NCBI RefSeq assembly: GCF_000378725.1
Contig: NZ_KB900370.1
Coordinates: 1-64,000, forward strand
DNA from: Peptoniphilus lacrimalis DSM 7455
GTDB lineage: Bacteria > Bacillota > Clostridia > Tissierellales > Peptoniphilaceae
Reading direction: 5' to 3'
DNA length: 64,000 nt
Part shown: one piece after another, positions 15,439 to 23,175 of the stretch
How the letters are laid out: every line of letters begins with the position of its first letter
Position numbering within the stretch: the stretch's first letter is position 1
The notes under the pieces: model-generated
Told to the model about the DNA's origin: nothing
The model's database searches: none
Seen by the model: the letters and a program-made list of their open reading frames with translations, nothing else
Translations under genes and position numbers: made by a program

Positions 15439-16410
15439 ATGAAGATAAGTGAAATTTTAGAAAAATATCCTTTTGCACAAGCTTATTTTGAAAATAATAA
15501 ATTAAATATAGGAGGAAAAGAATCTGAGGATTTTGATTATTTTCTTAAAAACATATCTGATGAAAAATTAGAAGAACTTGCAACAGATAGAAAAGCTTTA
15601 AAAGATGGCTTAAAAAGTTTTATTGATTCTATGATGGAGTTTTTGTCAGATAATCAAATACAATCAATAACTATACTTCCAGGTAGGGATAAGGATGGAA
15701 ATGAGGAAAATTTTAAAGAATTAATATTAAAAAAATCTGATGTTTTTTCAATAGTTGGGCCAACAGGAGCCGGCAAATCAAGACTTCTTTCTGATATAGA
15801 TTGGCTTGCTCAGGGAGATACTCCAACAGGAAGGAAAATATTAGTTAATGGTCAAAAACCAGATTCAACTATGAGATTTTCAACTCAGGATAAAATTGTC
15901 GCTGAACTTTCACAAAATATGAATTTTGTAATGGATTTAACTGTAAGAGAATTTATAGAACTTCATTCAAAATCGAGATTAATTGACCCTAAAGAAAAAA
16001 TAAAAAAAATAATAGAAGATGCCAATAATTTGGCAGGAGAAAAATTTTCTTTAGATACTAATATAACCGAGCTTTCCGGTGGTCAATCAAGAGCCCTTAT
16101 GATTTCTGATACTGCTAATCTCTCAAAATCTCCAATAGTTTTAATTGATGAAATAGAAAATGCAGGAATTGACAGAAAAAAAGCCGTTGAGCTTTTAATG
16201 TCGCAAGATAAAATTGTAATTATCTCCACCCATGACCCTACCCTTGCCCTTATGGCTGATAAAAGAATTGTTATAAAAAATGGTGGTATATATAAAATAA
16301 TTGAAACATCTGAAAATGAAAGAAAAATTCTTAACAAATTAGAAGGTATAGATGAATATTTAGAAACATTAAGAAACAATTTAAGAAATGGACAAAAGAT
16401 TAATGGTTAA
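15439..16410 (+). CDS. Stand-alone ABC ATPase with N-terminal DUF1858-like helical region
   Basis: From the ATG at 15439 (RBS CAGGTGA overlapping the previous stop) the protein has 323 residues. Residues 1 to about 85 form a helical domain resembling DUF1858 (KISEILEKYPFAQAYFE), echoing the first gene of the cassette. The ABC domain follows: Walker A GPTGAGKSR (about 115-123), signature LSGGQSRALMISD, Walker B IVLIDEIENAG, and the switch His in STHDP. There are no membrane helices and no permease gene nearby. I infer a soluble ATPase working with the cassette's GTPase and binding protein, possibly in cofactor or metal-centre assembly. The ABC ATPase call is secure; the role is not. Confidence 0.78.
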   Translation: MKISEILEKYPFAQAYFENNKLNIGGKESEDFDYFLKNISDEKLEELATDRKALKDGLKSFIDSMMEFLSDNQIQSITILPGRDKDGNEENFKELILKKSDVFSIVGPTGAGKSRLLSDIDWLAQGDTPTGRKILVNGQKPDSTMRFSTQDKIVAELSQNMNFVMDLTVREFIELHSKSRLIDPKEKIKKIIEDANNLAGEKFSLDTNITELSGGQSRALMISDTANLSKSPIVLIDEIENAGIDRKKAVELLMSQDKIVIISTHDPTLALMADKRIVIKNGGIYKIIETSENERKILNKLEGIDEYLETLRNNLRNGQKING

Positions 16411-16435
16411 AGACTTGGATTTTTCAAGTCTTTAT
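16409..16435 (+). terminator. Terminator closing the cassette
   Basis: AAGACTTG pairs with CAAGTCTT around a 7-base loop, followed by a short T/A-rich tail. It begins inside the stop codon of the ABC ATPase gene. Confidence 0.7.
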
Positions 16436-16488
16436 TAAATTTATTTTATATATATTAACTTTAGGTTATAATAGGAAAAGGAGGTATT

Positions 16489-19386
16489 ATGGAAAATTAT
16501 AAATTATTGGAAAAAAAATATATAGATGAAGTGGCTTCCGAATGTTTAGTCTATGAACATATAAAAACTGGAGCAAGAGTTTTAACCCTAAAAAATGATG
16601 ATAATAATAAGGCATTTGCTATAGGCTTTAGAACTCCACCAAAATTTGGAAATGGCGCGGCTCATATTGTAGAACACTGTGTGTTGTCAGGTTCAAGAAA
16701 ATATAGGACTAAGGAGCCTTTCATGGATTTAATAAAATCCTCTATGCAAACTTTCTTAAATGCAATGACTTTTCCCGACAAGACAATTTATCCTGTATCT
16801 TCAAGAAACGAAAAAGATTTTCAAAATCTTATGGATGTTTATTTAGATGCTGTTTTTTATCCTAGAATATATGAAGAAGAAAAAATTTTCATGCAAGAAG
16901 GATGGCACTATGAAATAGATAAGAATACAGGCGAATTAATATATAATGGTGTAGTTTATAATGAAATGAAAGGAGTTTATTCACAAGCTGAAAATATTGT
17001 AGGAGATGAATTCATTTTTAACCTCCATGAAGGCTCATCTTATGGAGTAGATTCTGGTGGAAATCCAAAGTTAATTCCCACTTTATCGTATGAAGAATTT
17101 TTAGATTTTCATAAAAGATACTATCATCCTTCTAATTCTTACATTTATCTATATGGAAATATGGATATGGAAGAAAAACTTCAATATATACATGAAGAAT
17201 ATTTAAATAATTTTAGAAAAGAAGAGATAGACTCAGAAATAATCTTAAACGAACCCCTAGAAAAACAAAAGTATGTTGAAATAACTTATTCAGCATCTAA
17301 AGAGGAGTTAGCAGATAATAAAGACTTTTTGCTATACGGTTGGTGCTTAGGACTTGCCTTAAATAAAAAAGATTTCTTTATGAGAAATTTTCTTTCAGAA
17401 CTTCTGATTGATGCCGAAGGAGCACCCTTAAAAAGAGCATTATTAGATGCAAATTTAGGACAAGATGTTTATGCCGAAACATCTAGTTCCAAAACTTTAG
17501 ATCTTGGAGTGGTTCTTAAAAATACTGATGGCAAGAAAATTAATGAATTTAAAAAAATTGTAGAAGATACTTTAAAAGATATAGTTGAAAAAGGCATCGA
17601 TAAAAAACTACTGCAAGCAACCTTATCTCGTTTCGAATTTAATTACAGAGAAGGTGGAGGAACTCAAAAGGCAATAATATATTATATAAGAGCCTTAAAT
17701 TCTTGGCTTTATGATAGAAGCCCATTAGAATCACTTGAATTTAATGACATAATAGAAGAGATAAAGACCTCAGCAGATAAGGGTTTTGTCGAAGAATATA
17801 TAAAAGAAAAAATATTAAACAATAATTATTCTGTAATTTTATCATGCATTCAAGAACTAGATAAAAATCTTAAAGAAGAAAATGAATTAAAAGAAAAATT
17901 GAGGGAATTTAAAGAAAGTTTAAGCCCTGAAAAAATTGATAAAATAAAAGAAAATGCAGAAAACTTATTTAAGTATCAATTAGAAGATGATTCTGAAGAA
18001 GACAAAAAAACAATACCTATGCTTGAACTAAGTGATATCTCACATGGTATTAGTGAGTATAATTGCACAGAAGATAAAATTTCAGATGCTTTATATTTAA
18101 GATCTGATCAGGCTACAAATAATATTGTATATACAACTATTTCTCACAATATTGATTTTCTTAATGATGATGAAATTAAAAATCTTCCAATACTGTTAGC
18201 TTTAATAGCAAGCCTTGATACAAAAAAATATTCTTATCAAGAGCTAGATAATGAAATTTATATAGCTAGTGGTGGAATTTCTTTTGGATGTTCAACTTAT
18301 AAAGAAGAAGAAAAAGAAGAATTCAAGCCTAGGCTAAATGTAAAATTTAAAGTCTTAGAGGAAAATTTCCATCAAGCAATAGACTTAATTATTGAAATAA
18401 TTAAAAATACAAAATTTGATGATAAAAAACGAATTAAGGAAATTCTTTTAAGCTCAAAATCACAAATAGAATCAGGCTTATTAATGTCAGGTTCACAAGT
18501 GGTTATGGGACTTGTAAAATCTTATTACTCACCAATGGGTTCTTATAACAATAAAGTTTCAGGACTTGATGCTTATAAATATTTGTCAGAACTTTTAAGT
18601 GATTTTGAAAGTGAGTTTTCAAAACTTAAAGACAAGTTAATAAAGCTTTATAAAAAAATCTTTAACTCCAAGGATTTGATAATATCTTCTGTTGGTAAGG
18701 ACGAAGATTTGGATAATAACAAGAAGGCTCTTGAAAAATATATAAATAATTTAAATAGGCAAGAATTCAAAAAAGCTAAATACAGTTTCATTAAGAACAA
18801 TAAAAATCAAGGGATATACCTTTCATCAAATGTTAATTTCATATCCAAGGGATATAATTTAAAAGATTTAGGCGAAAAATATACAGGAGATAAGGTTGTT
18901 CTTGCAAATATTTTATCTTCATCTTATCTGCATACAGAGATAAGGGCAAAAGGTGGAGCCTATGGAGATGGAGCGGTATTCTCAAGAAATGGAGATTTCT
19001 TAACTTACTCCTACAGGGATCCTAATGTAGAAAATACCATCAAAGTCTATAATGAAATTCCAAATTATATAAGAAATTTGGATTTATCACAGGATGATTT
19101 GAAAAATTATATAATTGGCAGTATGAACTCCTTTGATCCACTTCTTAGCTTATCAGTAATTGATGAACTAAATTTGTCGAAATACTTGACAAAAGTTTTT
19201 GACGAAAAAGTCATAGAAAATAAGGAAGAAGCCTTAAAGACAAATATGGAAAAATTAAAATCCTATGCAGATATAATAGAAAAAGCCTTAAATGAAAATT
19301 ATATAGGTGCCATAGGAAATGAAGAAAAATTGAGAGAAAATTCAAAATATTTTAAAGAAATAATTCCACTCAATAAAAATAATTAA
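16489..19386 (+). CDS. M16C-family zinc metallopeptidase (presequence-protease/Cym1-like)
   Basis: The 965-residue protein carries the inverted zinc motif HxxEH at residues 59-63 (HIVEH) and the downstream Glu in VVYNEMKGVYSQAEN, typical of M16C. Four M16 halves with the central hinge region match the family's usual length of 950-1000. There is no signal peptide, so it is expected to be cytosolic, degrading peptides enclosed in its chamber; in organelles the homologues degrade presequences. A single-gene unit: GTTATAAT promoter-like sequence at 16466-16472, RBS AAAGGAGG, and a strong terminator at 19401-19431. Confidence 0.92.
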   Translation: MENYKLLEKKYIDEVASECLVYEHIKTGARVLTLKNDDNNKAFAIGFRTPPKFGNGAAHIVEHCVLSGSRKYRTKEPFMDLIKSSMQTFLNAMTFPDKTIYPVSSRNEKDFQNLMDVYLDAVFYPRIYEEEKIFMQEGWHYEIDKNTGELIYNGVVYNEMKGVYSQAENIVGDEFIFNLHEGSSYGVDSGGNPKLIPTLSYEEFLDFHKRYYHPSNSYIYLYGNMDMEEKLQYIHEEYLNNFRKEEIDSEIILNEPLEKQKYVEITYSASKEELADNKDFLLYGWCLGLALNKKDFFMRNFLSELLIDAEGAPLKRALLDANLGQDVYAETSSSKTLDLGVVLKNTDGKKINEFKKIVEDTLKDIVEKGIDKKLLQATLSRFEFNYREGGGTQKAIIYYIRALNSWLYDRSPLESLEFNDIIEEIKTSADKGFVEEYIKEKILNNNYSVILSCIQELDKNLKEENELKEKLREFKESLSPEKIDKIKENAENLFKYQLEDDSEEDKKTIPMLELSDISHGISEYNCTEDKISDALYLRSDQATNNIVYTTISHNIDFLNDDEIKNLPILLALIASLDTKKYSYQELDNEIYIASGGISFGCSTYKEEEKEEFKPRLNVKFKVLEENFHQAIDLIIEIIKNTKFDDKKRIKEILLSSKSQIESGLLMSGSQVVMGLVKSYYSPMGSYNNKVSGLDAYKYLSELLSDFESEFSKLKDKLIKLYKKIFNSKDLIISSVGKDEDLDNNKKALEKYINNLNRQEFKKAKYSFIKNNKNQGIYLSSNVNFISKGYNLKDLGEKYTGDKVVLANILSSSYLHTEIRAKGGAYGDGAVFSRNGDFLTYSYRDPNVENTIKVYNEIPNYIRNLDLSQDDLKNYIIGSMNSFDPLLSLSVIDELNLSKYLTKVFDEKVIENKEEALKTNMEKLKSYADIIEKALNENYIGAIGNEEKLRENSKYFKEIIPLNKNN

Positions 19387-19400
19387 TACTATTAAAAAAA

Positions 19401-19431
19401 AGGACTTTCATTTTTGAAAGTTCTTTTTTTT
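19401..19431 (+). terminator. Intrinsic terminator after the M16C peptidase gene
   Basis: AGGACTTTCA pairs with TGAAAGTTCT (one G-U) around a TTTT loop, followed by eight T. Confidence 0.85.
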
Positions 19432-19436
19432 ACTAT

Positions 19437-19465
19437 TTGTCAAAAATCTTCATATAATTTATAAT
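19437..19465 (+). promoter_or_regulatory. Sigma-A promoter of the phosphodiester glycosidase gene
   Basis: TTGTCA (19437-19442), a 17-base spacer and TATAAT (19460-19465), just after the preceding terminator and 20 bases before the start codon. Confidence 0.8.
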
Positions 19466-19484
19466 CAATTTGGAGGTATATATT

Positions 19485-20570
19485 ATGAAAAAAATAATTG
19501 GAATTTTATTAGCTTTAACTTTAATTATTCCTGTTTTTGGGCAGGTGAAATCAAACGTTTCAACAAAAACTATTCAAGGAGTTAGGTGTAATGTATGTGA
19601 ACTTACTTTAGACGAAACTTCAGAAATTCATGTTGCAAAAGGGAAAAATGCTTTAATAGGTGCAGAAAATTTTTATGAAATTGTAAAAAATAACAAGGCT
19701 CAAGTAGCGATTAACGGTAATTATTTTGATTCTTATAAAACTTTAGTTCCTATGGCAACAATTATTAAGGATGGAGAAGTTTGGAAAATGGTAGGCACCA
19801 CTCCTTCTTTTTTTGTATTTGATAAAAATAAGGTAAAAATTGATAATTTATCTTTAAAATACAAGGGTTATCTTGATGGTAAAAGAAAAAATGAATGGAA
19901 TAATGATAAGGGTCTTATGGAATTTAATGTTTTCGATTTATGGTATGTAAATGTTGATCCTACTGATACTGCAGGAATTTTTAAATTCACTAATAAATAT
20001 AATAATGAATTAAATTTAAAGAATGGAAGAGTTATTGAAGTAGTAAAAGATACTGTAACAAAAATTTATGAGCCAAAAGGAAAAATTTCTTTACCTAAAG
20101 ATGGATACATAATTTATTTTGGAAAAGATTCTGTAGATAAATCATATATTGACCAAAGATTTAAGCTTGGTAGAAAAGTTGAACTTGTCTTAGTGGATGG
20201 CAAGGGTAACGAAACTTTTAAATACAATGGTCAAGATATAAGTTATAGCAAAGTAACAGAACTTGTAGCAGCAGGACCTATGCTTTTACAAAATGGCAAA
20301 AATGTTGTAGCAGAAAGTAAGAATAATTATAAAGAAGGAAAAATAAATGCATCCACAGGTCAAAGGTCAGCTATAGGGATTACTAAAAACGGAAAAGTTA
20401 TTTTACTTACAACTGTAGCAAACGTTGATAAACTTGCTTTAATAATGAATGATTTAGGATGCATTGATGCTATGAATTTAGATGGAGGTGCATCATCAGC
20501 ATTATTTGCAAATGGAAAAGTTATAAAAAATGCTGGCAGAAATCTTAATACTGTCTTAATTTTTAAATAA
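19485..20570 (+). CDS. Secreted phosphodiester glycosidase family protein (NAGPA domain)
   Basis: From the ATG at 19485 (RBS TTGGAGG; the in-frame ATG at 19470 lies before it) the protein has 361 residues. A signal peptide spans about residues 1-22 (KKIIGILLALTLIIPVFG). The rest matches the NAGPA/DUF2233 family: AINGNYFDSYKTLVPM, RSAIGITKNGKVILLTT and the closing NLDGGASSALFANGK block, where Asp and Gly of LDGGASS are the family hallmark. The human homologue uncovers mannose-6-phosphate by removing GlcNAc from a phosphodiester. Bacterial members are secreted and may act on phosphodiester-linked sugars of wall polymers, which would fit the LTA-synthase-like gene downstream. The substrate is inference. 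Confidence 0.87.
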   Translation: MKKIIGILLALTLIIPVFGQVKSNVSTKTIQGVRCNVCELTLDETSEIHVAKGKNALIGAENFYEIVKNNKAQVAINGNYFDSYKTLVPMATIIKDGEVWKMVGTTPSFFVFDKNKVKIDNLSLKYKGYLDGKRKNEWNNDKGLMEFNVFDLWYVNVDPTDTAGIFKFTNKYNNELNLKNGRVIEVVKDTVTKIYEPKGKISLPKDGYIIYFGKDSVDKSYIDQRFKLGRKVELVLVDGKGNETFKYNGQDISYSKVTELVAAGPMLLQNGKNVVAESKNNYKEGKINASTGQRSAIGITKNGKVILLTTVANVDKLALIMNDLGCIDAMNLDGGASSALFANGKVIKNAGRNLNTVLIFK

Positions 20571-20585
20571 AAATCAAAAAATGTG

Positions 20586-20626
20586 CTGGTGGCTAATAAT
20601 AAATAAAATTTTGCCACCAGTTTTTT
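20586..20626 (+). terminator. Intrinsic terminator after the glycosidase gene
   Basis: CTGGTGGC (20586-20593) pairs perfectly with GCCACCAG (20613-20620) and is followed by six T. Confidence 0.85.
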
Positions 20627-20865
20627 AGTGCGAATTATAGAAATTTATATAGTATTTAAAATAAGTATTAATTTAAAAAATTTTTTTGTAAGAAAATTTA
20701 TTTTAATAAAATATATGCTTAATATATTTAAAAAATAAGTTTAACTAATATAAATTTTAAAAAAATTTAAAAATAATTTTCATATAGAAATCGCTAAAAA
20801 TCAATATTTGTATAGGGATAAAAAATAATCATAGTAAATTCCTTGGAAAAAATTTCAAAAAAAGC

Positions 20866-20894
20866 TTTACAATTTTTTTGAACTAAGTTATAAT
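20866..20894 (+). promoter_or_regulatory. Promoter of the candidate structured RNA
   Basis: TTTACA (20866-20871), exactly 17 bases, then TATAAT (20889-20894). A start near 20901 is predicted. No open reading frame with an RBS follows before the terminator at 21113-21145, so it appears to serve a non-coding transcript. Confidence 0.75.
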
Positions 20895-20977
20895 AAGACA
20901 TAGTTAGTTGATACTAACTATCATTTACTCAAATGATTAGAATTAACTTATGGTTAATTCATATTGCACCCATTTAT

Positions 20978-21001
20978 TATAATGTAGAATTCTACATTAT
21001 A
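20978..21001. repeat. Perfect 24-bp palindrome
   Basis: The sequence reads TATAATGTAGAA followed by its exact reverse complement TTCTACATTATA. It could form hairpin H4 of the RNA with an AATT loop, or act as a protein-binding site; both ends read TATAAT outward-in. No -35 element fits either strand. Confidence 0.8.
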
Positions 21002-21112
21002 GCTGTACTTTAATTTAATCTAAGGATACCCCCCTTGAGATTAAAACTTAAATTTTATACCAGTCTTATTTTCCATCCTCTCCTTTCATATTCAGTATGG
21101 ACGGAAAATACC

Positions 21113-21145
21113 AAAAGCCACATTCTCCCAAATGTGGCTTTTTGT
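21113..21145 (+). terminator. Terminator of the candidate RNA
   Basis: AAAAGCCACATT (21113-21124) pairs perfectly with AATGTGGCTTTT (21131-21142) around CTCCCA, then a T-rich tail. The plus-strand tail is better than the minus-strand tail, supporting plus-strand transcription. Confidence 0.85.
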
Positions 21146-21222
21146 GTATTTAAAATAATGTGAATGCTATGTAAAAGAAATATTAAAATTTGGTGAAATT
21201 TTATAAATTTCTGACACTAAAA

Positions 21223-21251
21223 TTGTAAATTTTTATTGATTGCTTTATACT
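21223..21251 (+). promoter_or_regulatory. Promoter of the LTA-synthase-like gene
   Basis: TTGTAA (21223-21228), 17 bases, TATACT (21246-21251). An AGGTGA RBS and the ATG at 21267 follow closely, leaving a very short leader. Confidence 0.75.
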
Positions 21252-21266
21252 AAGTGAGGTGATGTT

Positions 21267-23102
21267 ATGGAAAATTTTAATAAATTATTTAAGGATATAT
21301 TTTTTATTGCTTTTGTGGCTTTGTTGAGCACTACTATGGTATTTGTTTTAGCAACGGCACCTTTTTTTGAATTAATAAAAAATGTATTTTCTTTTAAACT
21401 TATTATTTTAAATTTTTTACCCCCGTTTTTGCTTGCTTTATTTTTATATGGTTTAAGTGGCAGGGTAAAAATTTCTATCGTTTTAGTTTCAGCTTTTCAA
21501 ATTATTTTTCTTATTATAAATAGAATGAAAATAATTTATAGAAAAGACCCTTTTAAACTTTCGGATATAAATGAAAGTTTAGAAGCTGTAAAAATGGTGA
21601 AAAGTTCTTATTCTCCTGATAAGTTTTCTATAATTTTAGCTCTGTTATTTTTTACATTTTTAGCTATAATATTATTTTTTTATAAAACTAATAAATTGAA
21701 TTTATCAACAAGAGCAACAATTCTTATAATAAGCCTCGTAATTGGATTTTTCTCATACAAGGGATTTTATATTTCATCAAATGTTTATAATTCTTTGAAA
21801 GTTTATGGTAATCCTTTTAATGAAATTGATGTTTATAATTCCATGGGATTTAATTATTCCTTTATTTTTAAAATCAATGCTTCAATGATTAGACCACCAC
21901 AAAATTATAACAAAGAAGAATATGCCAATAGAGATAGGGAAGATAGAGGGGAAGAAATTTCTGTATTAAAAGCTCAAGAAAAACCAAATATTGTTTGGAT
22001 AATGGGCGAATCTTTTACAGATTTTTCACAAAATCCCGTATTTTCTTTTGATAAGGGAAATGACCCTAATGAAAATTTTAAAAAGATTTGTAACCAAGCA
22101 CCAATGACAGGAAGAATTGTAGTGCCTGGATTTGGTGGAGGTACTGGTGATACAGAATTTGATGTTTTAACAGGAACCTTAACTATTGATACAGCTCCAA
22201 ATGGATCTTATGCTTTTAACATTGTAAAAAATAATACTAAATCTTTGGCAAGTGTACTAAAAAATATTGGCTATAATACTATGGCATTTCACCCAGGTTA
22301 TGAATGGTTCTACCACAGAAATGTTGTATATCCAAGACTTGGTTTTGATAAATCTAGTTTTCTTGAAAATATAAAAAATCCTGAAAATAAAGGAGATTAT
22401 TTCAGTGAAGAAAAGTTTACCGATATATATCTAGATGGATTGAAAAAATCTCTTGATTCAAAAGAAACAGTTTTTGATTATGCAGTGGATATTCAAAATC
22501 ATGGACCATATTTTTATGATAAATATGGACAAACCTTGCCTTTTAATTGCACTAAACCTCTAACAGATGAAGCAAAAGTGTGCTGGGGTTCCTATTTTAT
22601 AGGAGTAAAAGATATTGATACAATGCTTGGCAGAGTTTATGATTTTATAATGTCTAGACAAGAACCTATAATTTTTGTATTTTATGGTGACCATCTTCCA
22701 GCTTTAGGAGAAGACCCTGATGGCTACAAACAAATAGGTATTGATATGAAAGTAGATACTTTAGAGGATGAAATAACTCGTCACTCTACACCTTTTTTTA
22801 TAACTGCAAATGAAGCAGGAAGAAAATATTTGAATGTAGAAAATGCTAAGCTGACAAAAGGCTCAGTAATTTCTGCAAACTTTTTAGGATCAAGTGTTTT
22901 AGATATGCTTGGCTTTACAAAAGCTGACAATTTCTTTGAGTATAATTCTAATTTGAGAGATTATATGCCTATTATTTCAAGACATTTTATATACACTAAG
23001 GATGCAACTTATCCAAAGGAAAAAGTTGGCGGAGAAGCAGCCCAAAAATATATGGATTACAGGGCATATGAATATTACAGAGTTAATCAAAGAAAAAAAT
23101 AG
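21267..23102 (+). CDS. LTA synthase family protein (sulfatase-fold phosphoglycerol transferase)
   Basis: The 611-residue protein has five N-terminal membrane helices (residues about 1-190) and an extracellular sulfatase/alkaline-phosphatase-fold domain. Metal-site residues align with those of LtaS: Glu248 in MGESFTDF, the nucleophile Thr293 in GGGTGDTEF, and Asp475-His476 in YGDHLP. Such enzymes transfer glycerol phosphate from phosphatidylglycerol to build or prime lipoteichoic acid or related polymers outside the membrane. It stands alone with its own promoter. TagO/WecA-like and WecB genes 2-4 kb downstream suggest a regional cell-surface polymer theme, but which polymer is made is inference. 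Confidence 0.88.
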   Translation: MENFNKLFKDIFFIAFVALLSTTMVFVLATAPFFELIKNVFSFKLIILNFLPPFLLALFLYGLSGRVKISIVLVSAFQIIFLIINRMKIIYRKDPFKLSDINESLEAVKMVKSSYSPDKFSIILALLFFTFLAIILFFYKTNKLNLSTRATILIISLVIGFFSYKGFYISSNVYNSLKVYGNPFNEIDVYNSMGFNYSFIFKINASMIRPPQNYNKEEYANRDREDRGEEISVLKAQEKPNIVWIMGESFTDFSQNPVFSFDKGNDPNENFKKICNQAPMTGRIVVPGFGGGTGDTEFDVLTGTLTIDTAPNGSYAFNIVKNNTKSLASVLKNIGYNTMAFHPGYEWFYHRNVVYPRLGFDKSSFLENIKNPENKGDYFSEEKFTDIYLDGLKKSLDSKETVFDYAVDIQNHGPYFYDKYGQTLPFNCTKPLTDEAKVCWGSYFIGVKDIDTMLGRVYDFIMSRQEPIIFVFYGDHLPALGEDPDGYKQIGIDMKVDTLEDEITRHSTPFFITANEAGRKYLNVENAKLTKGSVISANFLGSSVLDMLGFTKADNFFEYNSNLRDYMPIISRHFIYTKDATYPKEKVGGEAAQKYMDYRAYEYYRVNQRKK

Positions 23103-23119
23103 TAAATTTTGCCTAAGAC

Positions 23120-23148
23120 TTAAAATTAACCTTTTAAACTGATATAAT
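23120..23148 (+). promoter_or_regulatory. Promoter of the tsaC-rpiB-upp-wecA-wecB operon
   Basis: TTAAAA (23120-23125), 17 bases, and the extended -10 TGATATAAT (23140-23148). It precedes tsaC, and the genes to 27438 follow with gaps of at most 9 bases or overlaps. Confidence 0.6.
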
Positions 23149-23175
23149 TAAATAAGATTTAAAAGAGGTGTTTTT

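Larger units (their letters stand above)
20901..21145 (+). ncRNA. Candidate structured non-coding RNA of about 245 nt with up to seven hairpins
   Basis: The 640-base gap between the glycosidase and the LTA-synthase-like gene holds no gene. After a good promoter come consecutive stems. H1 is ATAGTTAG/CTAACTAT (20900-20921). H2 is CATTT/AAATG (20922-20935). H3 is GAATTAAC/GTTAATTC (20940-20960). H4 is the perfect palindrome at 20978-21001. H5 is TTTAATCTAAGG against CCTTGAGATTAAA with one bulge (21014-21045). H6 is TTTTCCATCC/GGACGGAAAA with one G-U (21069-21108). H7 is a 12-bp terminator stem (21113-21142). C-rich stretches fall in the loops of H5 (ACCCC), H6 (CTCTCC) and H7 (CTCCCA), notable in such AT-rich DNA. 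I do not recognise the class; it lacks SRP, tmRNA and RNase P signatures. Bases 20627-20865 and 21146-21222 are AT-rich with nothing else seen. Confidence 0.55.

Noticed and set aside
21040-21090. Minus-strand mini-ORF with an AAAGGAG-like RBS inside the structured RNA
   Set aside because: It would encode only about 11 residues (MENKTGIKFKF), with a very short RBS spacing; the C-rich strand is better explained as an RNA loop.
20901-21145. Identification of the structured RNA as 6S, SRP, tmRNA, RNase P or a T-box
   Set aside because: The ends do not pair as in 6S RNA, no GGAA tetraloop/SRP core, no tag frame or TΨC-like end, no RNase P core and no T-box sequence are visible.
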